From assembly GCA_964477345.1 (NCBI GenBank), contig CAYZDL010000031.1, positions 1 through 8,372 on the forward strand: DNA of 8,372 nucleotides, read 5' to 3'. This stretch comes from JAJZEO01 sp964477345 (GTDB lineage: Bacteria; Chlamydiota; Chlamydiia; Chlamydiales; 2-12-FULL-49-11). Shown in pieces: positions 1-5,967 of this stretch. The position numbers and the translations under genes are program-made. The notes beneath the pieces were generated by a model. That model was not told the origin of the DNA, did no database searches, and saw only the letters and a list, made by a program, of their open reading frames with translations. The stretch's first letter is position 1, and every line of letters starts with the position of its first letter.

Positions 1-121
1 GAGGCCTTTGAACCTCTTTCCATGCTATGGGACGGGGTATCGCTTTTGCACTAGGCTCATGGTCTCCAGCCGTTGAGGTAGAGCCTACTGAATCAGCGGG
101 TCTTGAATCTGTACGTTCCAT
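1..121 (-). CDS. Possible N-terminus of an unknown protein, cut by the window edge
   Basis: On the minus strand an ATG at 121-119 opens a frame that runs without a stop to the left edge (40 codons), starting MERTDSRPADSVGSTSTAGD. The visible part is polar and rich in Ser, Thr, Pro and Ala, with no hydrophobic signal peptide. Such a disordered N-terminus would fit a secreted effector or a linker-rich protein, but this is inference only. No convincing Shine-Dalgarno site lies in front of the ATG. An open frame of this length occurs by chance fairly often (roughly one in seven), so the gene is not proven. Both plus-strand frames that could carry the tail of a rightward gene stop within about 80 nt, which makes the leftward reading the better option. 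The family is not recognised. Confidence 0.4.
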   Translation of the reverse strand, partial: MERTDSRPADSVGSTSTAGDHEPSAKAIPRPIAWKEVQRP

Positions 122-426
122 AACTACAACTACTTTGAAGTTTACTATTATTATGGAAACAATTTTACATTATCTTTACATTAAAGTGGAGAAAGTTTAG
201 GGATTAAACTTATTTTTTGTCTTCAAGTCTATTTATAAAGGAGTTGGAGGGAAATGGACCTTGAGTAAGTTCTTGAAAAGTAAAAATATTTTTTAAATAT
301 CAGAGGCGCCATGGGCGCCGGGAAAAGCAATTTCCTCTTTGTACCTTTCGCTGGTATTTAATCGGGAGAGTATTTAAAATCGAGGGTCACTTAATTTAAC
401 ACCAGCTGAGTTAAAATCTTCCACAA
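122..426. other. Non-coding region upstream of lpxK
   Basis: This 305-nt stretch is AT-rich and contains no ORF of convincing length on either strand. It would hold the divergent promoters of lpxK and of the possible leftward gene at the left edge. I found no pair of -35/-10 boxes with good spacing that I would name. Visible items are three consecutive inverted repeats at 286-335, and a GGAGG motif (246-250) in front of a five-codon mini-ORF at 254-268 (Met-Asp-Leu-Glu-stop). No tRNA or rho-independent terminator with a T-run was seen. Confidence 0.6.
286..335. repeat. Three back-to-back short inverted repeats
   Basis: Three perfect inverted repeats follow each other within 50 nt. They are ATATTT-TTT-AAATAT at 286-300, GGCGCC-ATG-GGCGCC at 305-319, and GGAAA-AGCAA-TTTCC at 321-335. 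The middle one is very GC-rich in an AT-rich surrounding and could form a stable 6-bp hairpin. None is followed directly by a T-run, so they do not look like a standard terminator on either strand. They could be a structured 5' leader of the lpxK operon, a protein-binding site, or chance in the case of the AT-rich member. Function is unknown. Confidence 0.5.
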
Positions 427-1476
427 ATGAGTAGGAAACATAGAGTAAAGCAACATCCATTTGAGTGGGAAAGATGGTTGAAAAAAAGAGTCCAGGGGAA
501 TCGCCGGTTTTTTCTGACTAACGGTTTCCTCCACTTGGTCTCTTACTTCTACAGGGGAGTGGTCACTCTTCGGCATTGGGGCTATGATTGGGGTGTATTG
601 AAGACAAAGCATTCATCCCTTCCTGTAGTCAGTGTGGGGGCCTTAGTTTGCGGTGGGACGAAAAAAACGCCTCTCACCGCCCATATTGCCCAGACAATTG
701 GAGAGCCCGTTGGAATTTTGACGAGTGGGTATGCCGCTAAAATCAGGGATGGCGGTAAAAAAGTGACGACTCCGCTTCAGGGAGATGAACCGTTTCTCCT
801 CTCTTTGAAAGTCCCTTATGCCAAGGTCTATGCCCATCCTAAGCGAATCAAAAGTGTCAGGGCCCTTGAGAAAGAGAGCGTTGCTTATTTGCTCATGGAC
901 AGTGGATTACAACACCGCGCTCTTCATCGTGAACTCGAAATTGTGACAGTCGATGCAAAAAATCCATTTGCTCATGGCCATTTTATCCCTCGTGGTTTCT
1001 TAAAGGATCTCCCTTCCCGGTTGAGAGCTGCCGATTGGGTCATCATTATGGACTCAGAAGATGAGCTACATTTCGAGAATTTGGTCAATGATCTAAAAAA
1101 AATCCACCCTTATGGGAAATTTATTGGAATGAAGGGAGCTTTTGCCAAGCCAGAGTTGATTAGGGACAAAACTGTAGGGATGTTCTGTGGGATTGCCTGC
1201 CCCGAAGGCTTTGAAAAAATGCTTAAGCGTGAAGGGTGCCAAATTGTTACCAAGAAAATATTGAGCGATCATGAACCTTTTGAAGATCCTACACAATTTG
1301 TGAAAGAATGCAGAGAAAAGGGTGCCGAGTTTGTTGTTTGTACTGAAAAGGATTTTGTAAAGCTCAGCGACAAGGAGTCGATCGTACCTTTAGAATTTGT
1401 AGTAGAGGTGGCATACAACGAAAAGGAGTATCAAAAGATGATCTCTGCAATCAAAATATTAACAAAGAAAGGATGA
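427..1476 (+). CDS. lpxK: Tetraacyldisaccharide 4'-kinase LpxK, with unusual motif residues
   Basis: LpxK transfers phosphate from ATP to the 4' position of the tetraacyl disaccharide, giving lipid IVA, at the inner face of the cytoplasmic membrane. The 349-aa length is normal. Family landmarks in order: a hydrophobic/amphipathic N-terminal part with FLHLVSYFYRG (about 34-44), a P-loop region VGALVCGGTKKTP (70-82), GDEP (119-122), the Walker-B-like MDSGLQHR (157-164), FIPRGFLKDLPSRL (186-199), GIACPEGF (255-262), DH (281-282) and CTEKDFVKL (305-313). Three motifs deviate from the family pattern: GGTGKTP reads GGTKKTP (K79 for Gly), SRGYG reads TSGYA (99-103), and DDG reads DSG (S159 for Asp). 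The catalytic candidates GDEP and DH remain. The start at 427 is the only one possible after an in-frame stop at 412; no Shine-Dalgarno is seen. It is first gene of the operon. Family assignment is firm; full activity is uncertain because of the changed nucleotide-binding residues. Confidence 0.9.
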   Translation: MSRKHRVKQHPFEWERWLKKRVQGNRRFFLTNGFLHLVSYFYRGVVTLRHWGYDWGVLKTKHSSLPVVSVGALVCGGTKKTPLTAHIAQTIGEPVGILTSGYAAKIRDGGKKVTTPLQGDEPFLLSLKVPYAKVYAHPKRIKSVRALEKESVAYLLMDSGLQHRALHRELEIVTVDAKNPFAHGHFIPRGFLKDLPSRLRAADWVIIMDSEDELHFENLVNDLKKIHPYGKFIGMKGAFAKPELIRDKTVGMFCGIACPEGFEKMLKREGCQIVTKKILSDHEPFEDPTQFVKECREKGAEFVVCTEKDFVKLSDKESIVPLEFVVEVAYNEKEYQKMISAIKILTKKG

Positions 1477-2672
1477 ATATGAAACCGTGGGTTAAAGTTT
1501 TACTCGCAATGGGTGCGGGACTCGCATTTGGAGTCATCTTCCAAGAACAATATAAAATCCTTTCGATCACCGGTAAGATTTTTATCGACCTTCTTAAGAT
1601 GTTGGTAGGGATTCTGATCTTCTCTTCAGTGGTGACAGGGATTTGTCATATCAGCGATCCTAGAAAATTTGGAAGGATTGGTGCCAAGGCGCTCGGCTTT
1701 TTTGTAATTTCTACACTGATTGCGATCGCAGCAGGAATTTTGGTCTCCTTGATGATCAAACCAGGTGCGGGGATCAACCTTACAGCTGAGGCCTCCAATG
1801 CGCAAATTTCACAAGGAATCGACACCCTCGATTTTATCGTTTCATTAGTGCCTTCAAATCCTTTTGCCTCTTTGGCTGAAGGTAATGTCTTACAGGTGAT
1901 TGTTTTTGCCGTCTTTTTTGGCTGGGCGATTCTTATTTGTGGCGAAAAAGCAAAGCCTGTCTCGATATTCTTTGATTCAGTCAATGAAGTGATGAACACA
2001 TTAACTAGCATCATCATGAAAATGGCGCCGATAGGGGTGTTTGCCTTGATCGCTAATTCGGTAAGTCAGCTCGGAATTGGGGTGATACTACCTCTAGGAA
2101 AGTTTTTGCTCTGTAACTACATTGCTTGCATTTTCCAAGTGGTCTGTATTTTTGCAGGATCGATCCGTCTCCTTGCAAGAGCCCCCGTCATCCACTTTTT
2201 TAAAGGGATGAAAGAGGCGATTGTTTTGGCCTTTAGTACCTGCAGTAGTGCAGCCACTTTGCCTGTTTCGATGAAATGTGTAAGAAGAGAGCTTGGCATC
2301 TCTGATGATATTTCAGGATTTGTTCTTTCTCTTGGATGCACAATCAACATGAATGGTGCTGCGATTGGTCAAGTAGTTTCCTGCATTTTTATTGCCCAAG
2401 CGTACGGGATAGAGCTCACTGTTTTTCAGCTAGCGATACTAGTTTTTACAGCACTCCTTGCGGCTATCGGCATTGCCGGAATTCCTGGCCAGGGGATTGT
2501 TATGCTCTCGATTGTCCTCAATGCAGTGGGTGTTCCACTAGAAGGAATCGCCCTTGTTGCAGGGGTTGATCGTCTTCGTGAAATGGTTTCAACGGTTGTC
2601 AACATCCTGGGAGATGCCGTGGCCGCGATGTACATTGCTAGGTCAGAGCAGAAGGCGGAAGTATTAGCTTAG
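1473..2672 (+). CDS. gltT: DAACS/SDF-family Na+ (or H+)-coupled amino acid/dicarboxylate symporter
   Basis: This is an inner-membrane elevator-type transporter of the glutamate/dicarboxylate symporter family, 399 aa, with multiple membrane segments (e.g. about 7-23, 34-57, 73-95) and two re-entrant hairpins. Visible landmarks are the serine-rich HP1 FSTCSSAATLPV (254-265), the TM7 motif TINMNGA (290-296), HP2 GIAGIPGQG (333-341) and the TM8 motif DRLREMVSTVVNILGD (366-381). Against the archaeal homologue GltPh, the Asp and Thr of NMDGT are Asn294 and Ala296, Asp394 is Glu370, and Arg397, which holds the side-chain carboxylate, is Ser373. Neutral amino acid members of the family also lack this arginine, so a neutral or other substrate is likelier than glutamate or aspartate. 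The frame overlaps lpxK by 4 nt. A second ATG at 1479 is the better start: AAAGG (1468-1472) lies 6 nt upstream of it but directly abuts the first ATG. The chlamydial orthologue is named gltT; that name does not prove the substrate. Confidence 0.9.
   Translation: MNMKPWVKVLLAMGAGLAFGVIFQEQYKILSITGKIFIDLLKMLVGILIFSSVVTGICHISDPRKFGRIGAKALGFFVISTLIAIAAGILVSLMIKPGAGINLTAEASNAQISQGIDTLDFIVSLVPSNPFASLAEGNVLQVIVFAVFFGWAILICGEKAKPVSIFFDSVNEVMNTLTSIIMKMAPIGVFALIANSVSQLGIGVILPLGKFLLCNYIACIFQVVCIFAGSIRLLARAPVIHFFKGMKEAIVLAFSTCSSAATLPVSMKCVRRELGISDDISGFVLSLGCTINMNGAAIGQVVSCIFIAQAYGIELTVFQLAILVFTALLAAIGIAGIPGQGIVMLSIVLNAVGVPLEGIALVAGVDRLREMVSTVVNILGDAVAAMYIARSEQKAEVLA
2653..2665 (+). promoter_or_regulatory. 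Ribosome binding site and probable ATT start codon of the E2 gene
   Basis: AGGCGG at 2653-2658 matches the Shine-Dalgarno consensus at 5 of 6 positions and stands 4 nt before ATT at 2663-2665. This ATT is the only near-cognate start in the E2 frame between the in-frame stop at 2639-2641 and the first conserved lipoyl-domain residues (LPKLGES). Starting there gives the N-terminus (M)SLETEVLLPKLGES, which is the usual spacing for this family. ATT starts are rare; the known example infC is controlled by initiation factor IF3. A sequence error hiding an ATG remains possible. Confidence 0.55.
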
Positions 2673-3700
2673 AAACTGAAGTTCTCCTACCTAAGTTAGG
2701 AGAGAGCATTACCCAGGCGATCATCGTCAAGTGGCTCAAAGAAGAGGGCGATTCAATTGAGCGCGATGAGCCGGTCGTCGAGGTGTTGACCGATAAAGTT
2801 GCCAGCGAGATCCCTGCTCCCCACGCAGGAATCTTGCTCAAGAAGCTAAGACACGAAAATGAAGAATGTTTGGTGGGAGAGCCATTGTTTGTTATTTCTC
2901 AGGTCTCCAAGGCTCAACCACCCCTTGAGACCCCCCATTTTTCCCCCGCAGTGATCAGAATCGCCACCGAAAGGGGGATATCCTTTGACGAGCTAAAGAA
3001 ACTTAAAGGAACCGGCGAAAATGGGCGCCTTACCAAGAATGATCTAATTGATCAACCTGCACTCAAAATGTCACCTAGGCGAAAAGAGACAGCTCTTGCG
3101 ATGCAAAAATCTCATAATGAAATACCAACCGCTGTTTTTGTGGCAGAGGTTGATATGACCCGAGTCATTCAACAAGTAAGAGAAGAGGATGTTAAGCTTA
3201 CAATCACCCCTTTTCTCATTCGAGCAATTGCCAAGGCCGCGCATAAATTTTCCCTACTCAATGCAACATTGAGAGGCGATCTCATTGAAGTTCACGAAAA
3301 TGTCAATCTAGGCATCGCCGTCTCGGTTGACGATACCGTTGCCGTCCCGGTGATTGAGAAATGCCAGGAGCTAGATTTAATGCAAATTGTGCATAAGCTT
3401 ACCCGTCTTGTTGAAAAAGCCCGCACAGGAAAACTTGGCTATGCTGAAGTCTCTGGGGGAACGATCACATTGACCAATTTTGGAATGACCAAGATGTCGA
3501 TCGGCATTCCGATCATTCGCCCCGGAGAAGCCGCGATCATAGGTATTGGAGCTATTGAAAAACGCGTTGTGGTTAAACCTGGAGATTTAATCGAAATCGC
3601 CTCTATGACGAACATCTCACTTGCCTTTGATCATCGCATTGTCGACGGCCTTTACGCCGCTTCTTTCCTAAACATGGTCAAAGATCTCCTTGAAACCTAA
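2663..3700 (+). CDS. 2-oxo acid dehydrogenase E2 (dihydrolipoamide acyltransferase)
   Basis: This is the E2 core subunit of a 2-oxo acid dehydrogenase complex in the cytoplasm. It moves the acyl group from E1 via a lipoyl arm to CoA. Counting from the proposed ATT start (345 aa), the lipoyl domain spans about 5-78, with LPKLGES (9-15) and the lipoylated lysine K45 in TDKVAS. The peripheral subunit-binding domain is about 92-129 (SPAVIRIATERGIS...GTGENGRLTKNDL). The catalytic domain runs from about 137 to the end, with the active-site DHRIVDG (323-329; His324, Asp328). Length is short for an E2 because the linkers are short and there is one lipoyl domain. A start at the downstream GTG (2783) would delete the first half of the lipoyl domain and must be wrong. 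The frame overlaps the transporter gene by 10 nt, implying translational coupling. No E1 or E3 gene is adjacent. The pyruvate, branched-chain or 2-oxoglutarate specificity cannot be settled here. Confidence 0.88.
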   Translation: MSLETEVLLPKLGESITQAIIVKWLKEEGDSIERDEPVVEVLTDKVASEIPAPHAGILLKKLRHENEECLVGEPLFVISQVSKAQPPLETPHFSPAVIRIATERGISFDELKKLKGTGENGRLTKNDLIDQPALKMSPRRKETALAMQKSHNEIPTAVFVAEVDMTRVIQQVREEDVKLTITPFLIRAIAKAAHKFSLLNATLRGDLIEVHENVNLGIAVSVDDTVAVPVIEKCQELDLMQIVHKLTRLVEKARTGKLGYAEVSGGTITLTNFGMTKMSIGIPIIRPGEAAIIGIGAIEKRVVVKPGDLIEIASMTNISLAFDHRIVDGLYAASFLNMVKDLLET

Positions 3701-3729
3701 GTTTTTAGCGCCTCTCTGTTAAAATTGGT

Positions 3730-4935
3730 TTAAAGCATGTGCTTGAGGCGTTCTTGCACCTTTTCGAGGTATTGGTCGGTCGATAGATGGTGGTCGATCT
3801 TCGCCAGCTGTGCTAAATCCTTGGTCATGTGCCCCTCTTCAATCGTGTGAAGGCACGCTTTTTCAAGATTATCAGCAAATTGTATTAAATCGGCTTGGTG
3901 ATCGATCCGGCCGCGGTGCCGAAGCCCATTGGTCCAAGCAAAGATCGAAGCAACAGGATTGGTCGATGTTGATTCACCCTTTTGATAGAGTCGAAAGTGC
4001 CTTGTGACAGTTCCGTGAGCTGCTTCTGCTTCGATCGTCTTTCCATCAGGGGTCATCAAAACGCTCGTCATCATTCCTAAAGAGCCATACCCTTGGGCTA
4101 TACTATCTGACTGGACATCCCCATCATAATTTTTACATGCCCAGACGAAGCCCCCCTCATTTTTCATCGCAAAGGCGACCATATCGTCGATAAGGCGATG
4201 TTCGTACCAAATGCCGATCTTCTCAAAACGGGTTTTAAATTCCTTTTCGTAAATCGATTGGAAAATGTTAACGAATCGACCATCATAAACCTTAAGAATG
4301 GTGTTTTTAGTCGACATATAGAGAGGTAGTCCCCGTTCAAGAGCATAATTCATACTTGAATGGGCAAAATCAGTAATGGAACTATCGAGGTTATACATCC
4401 CCATCGCAACACCTGGTTCCTGAAAATGATACACTTCGTGTTCAATTAGCCGTCCATCATCCCCTTGCCAAGAAAGGGTTAATTTTCCCTTCCCAGGGAT
4501 AAGAAAATCAGTTGCCTTGTATTGATCTCCAAAGGCATGTCGTCCAATAATGATCGGCTTTTTCCAACTAGTCACAAGGCGGGGGATATTTCTACAGGTG
4601 ATCGCTTCTCGAAAGATCGTTCCTCCCAAGATATTCCGGATCGTCCCATTAGGAGACTTGTACATCTTTTTGAGTCCGAATTCTTTGACCCGCTTCTCGT
4701 CGGGTGTGATCGTGGCGCACTTAATTCCCACTCCATACTTTTGGATTGCATGGGCCGCATCGAGGGTGATTTGATCGCCCGTTTCATCTCTCTTTCCAAT
4801 ACCCAAGTCGAAGTAAATCAGGTCGATATCTAGATGAGGAAGGATTAATTCATCACGGATCCGTTGCCAAATTACTCGGGTCATTTCATCCCCATCGAGT
4901 TCAACAACCGGGGAGCGGACTTTTAGCTTGCTCAT
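3730..4935 (-). CDS. icd: NADP-dependent isocitrate dehydrogenase, eukaryotic/homodimeric type
   Basis: Icd oxidises isocitrate to 2-oxoglutarate and CO2 with NADP+ in the cytoplasmic TCA cycle. The 401-aa protein resembles animal IDH1/IDH2 along its whole length rather than E. coli Icd: GDEMTRVIW (15-23), SPNGTIRNILGGTIFRE (94-110), IIIGRHAFGDQY (128-139), STKNTIL (208-214), DGDVQSD (271-277), AAHGTVTRH (305-313) and TSTNPVASIFAWT (323-335). The substrate-binding Ser94, Arg100, Arg109, Arg132, Tyr139 and Lys210 are present, as are the metal-binding Asp residues in 271-277. R312-H313 match the NADP-binding pair of human IDH1. AAGGA lies 7 nt before the ATG, supporting this start. The gene is opposite in strand to its neighbours, converging on the E2 gene (29-bp gap) and diverging from kdsD (31-bp gap). 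Chlamydia species lack this enzyme, so its presence points to an environmental chlamydia with a fuller TCA cycle. Confidence 0.97.
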   Translation of the reverse strand: MSKLKVRSPVVELDGDEMTRVIWQRIRDELILPHLDIDLIYFDLGIGKRDETGDQITLDAAHAIQKYGVGIKCATITPDEKRVKEFGLKKMYKSPNGTIRNILGGTIFREAITCRNIPRLVTSWKKPIIIGRHAFGDQYKATDFLIPGKGKLTLSWQGDDGRLIEHEVYHFQEPGVAMGMYNLDSSITDFAHSSMNYALERGLPLYMSTKNTILKVYDGRFVNIFQSIYEKEFKTRFEKIGIWYEHRLIDDMVAFAMKNEGGFVWACKNYDGDVQSDSIAQGYGSLGMMTSVLMTPDGKTIEAEAAHGTVTRHFRLYQKGESTSTNPVASIFAWTNGLRHRGRIDHQADLIQFADNLEKACLHTIEEGHMTKDLAQLAKIDHHLSTDQYLEKVQERLKHML

Positions 4936-4957
4936 AGACGTTCCTTAAGGCTATACT
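4928..4957 (+). promoter_or_regulatory. Candidate promoter of kdsD
   Basis: TTGCTC (4928-4933), an 18-nt spacer and TATACT (4952-4957) resemble a housekeeping sigma promoter. Transcription would start near 4964, only about 3 nt before the kdsD ATG, making the message nearly leaderless. That fits the absence of a Shine-Dalgarno sequence within the normal distance. The -35 box lies inside the first codons of the divergent icd gene. The palindrome CCTTAAGG (4943-4950) sits between the two starts and supplies the icd Shine-Dalgarno on the other strand. Predicted by eye only. Confidence 0.35.
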
Positions 4958-4966
4958 TCGATATAT

Positions 4967-5959
4967 ATGCTGAAAGATATCTTCACAAGACAAAGACAAC
5001 ACATCAATTACTTTTTCGACCACATTCATTTGGATGATGCTGAAAAGGTATTGTCCACCTTTTTGAATTGCAAGGGGATGATCATTTTTGCCGGAGTAGG
5101 AAAGAGTGGAATTATTGCCGAAAAATTGGCGAAAACCCTCCTTTCAACAGGGACCAAAGCCCTCGCCATGTCACCCTCTTGTGCCATACATGGGGACATT
5201 GGGATCGTATCGCAGGATGACTTAGTTGTCTTGATCAGTAAGAGTGGAAAAAGTCCCGAGATTTTGGAATTGGCACGAATACTAAAGAAGAGGGGAATCG
5301 AATCGATGGCGTGGGTTTCTGATCCAGGCTCTGCCCTCGCTCACTTTACGACTGCTTCTATCGTTTTGCCTGTAGAGAGAGAAATTTGTCCCTTTGGTCT
5401 GGCTCCCACCACATCAACGGTTGTTCAGCTCATTTTTGGAGACGTCATTGCCGTGGCTCTGATGCAAATCAAGCAATTTAGCATCAACCAATATGCATTG
5501 AATCATCCCGGAGGTGCGATTGGGAAGATGATTGCACAATTGGTCGGAGATGTGATGCTTAAAGGAAAAGACCTTCCCATTTGCTATGAAGACGATAAAT
5601 TGGAAGATGTCCTCGTAGAGCTCTCAAATAAACGGTGCGGTTGTTTGCTTGCTCTTGATGACCAGCAAAGATGCGTGGGGATATTTACCGATGGTGACCT
5701 CAGACGTTTTATCGAGAAGAACAAAGGGAAAGGTTTTTCCACAAAGATGCGGGAACTGATCACTCGTGAGTATCTACACACAACACCCGAGACCCTCACT
5801 TCAGTAGCGCTAGAGTTGATGGAGCAAGAAAAAAAGGTGATGATGCTCCCCGTCTTGGAAGAAGGGATTCTCGTCGGCCTGATCCACATACACCACATTT
5901 TATCGCCTTATTACCATTCGATCGGTGAGAATAAAGTAACGGCAAACGTGCTTAACTAG
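4967..5959 (+). CDS. kdsD: Arabinose-5-phosphate isomerase KdsD (KpsF/GutQ family)
   Basis: KdsD converts ribulose-5-phosphate to arabinose-5-phosphate, the first committed step toward Kdo for the lipid A core. At 330 aa it has the full family layout: a SIS sugar-isomerase domain (about 35-170) with AGVGKSG (42-48), HGDIG (75-79), SKSGKSPEI (91-99), REICPFGLAPTTST (138-151) and NHPGGAIG (179-186), then two CBS domains (about 195-250 and 262-313). The four residues regarded as essential in the E. coli and Pseudomonas enzymes (Lys, Glu, Glu, His) align as K46, E98, E139 and H180 with identical spacing. The family segment HPAEA reads SPSCA (69-73), a local deviation. No Shine-Dalgarno sits close to the ATG; AAGG at 4947-4950 is 16 nt away. 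It diverges from icd and ends 8 nt from the stop of the convergent orphan gene. With lpxK upstream, it links this region to lipopolysaccharide synthesis. Confidence 0.95.
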   Translation: MLKDIFTRQRQHINYFFDHIHLDDAEKVLSTFLNCKGMIIFAGVGKSGIIAEKLAKTLLSTGTKALAMSPSCAIHGDIGIVSQDDLVVLISKSGKSPEILELARILKKRGIESMAWVSDPGSALAHFTTASIVLPVEREICPFGLAPTTSTVVQLIFGDVIAVALMQIKQFSINQYALNHPGGAIGKMIAQLVGDVMLKGKDLPICYEDDKLEDVLVELSNKRCGCLLALDDQQRCVGIFTDGDLRRFIEKNKGKGFSTKMRELITREYLHTTPETLTSVALELMEQEKKVMMLPVLEEGILVGLIHIHHILSPYYHSIGENKVTANVLN

Positions 5960-5967
5960 AGGAACCC

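Noticed and set aside
1646..2017. 123-codon minus-strand frame within the transporter gene
   Set aside because: It is the reverse-strand shadow of a well-supported membrane protein gene; no ribosome site or family resemblance.
2783..3700. GTG at 2783 as the start of the E2 gene
   Set aside because: It would cut the lipoyl domain in half just before the lipoylated lysine. Conserved sequence continues upstream in the same frame.
3701..3755. Inverted repeat CGCCTC/GAGGCG around the convergent E2 and icd ends as a terminator
   Set aside because: The 6-bp arms are about 31 nt apart, one arm lies inside icd, and no T-run follows either arm.
4522..4833. 103-codon plus-strand frame within icd
   Set aside because: It lies opposite a highly conserved enzyme gene and has no independent support.
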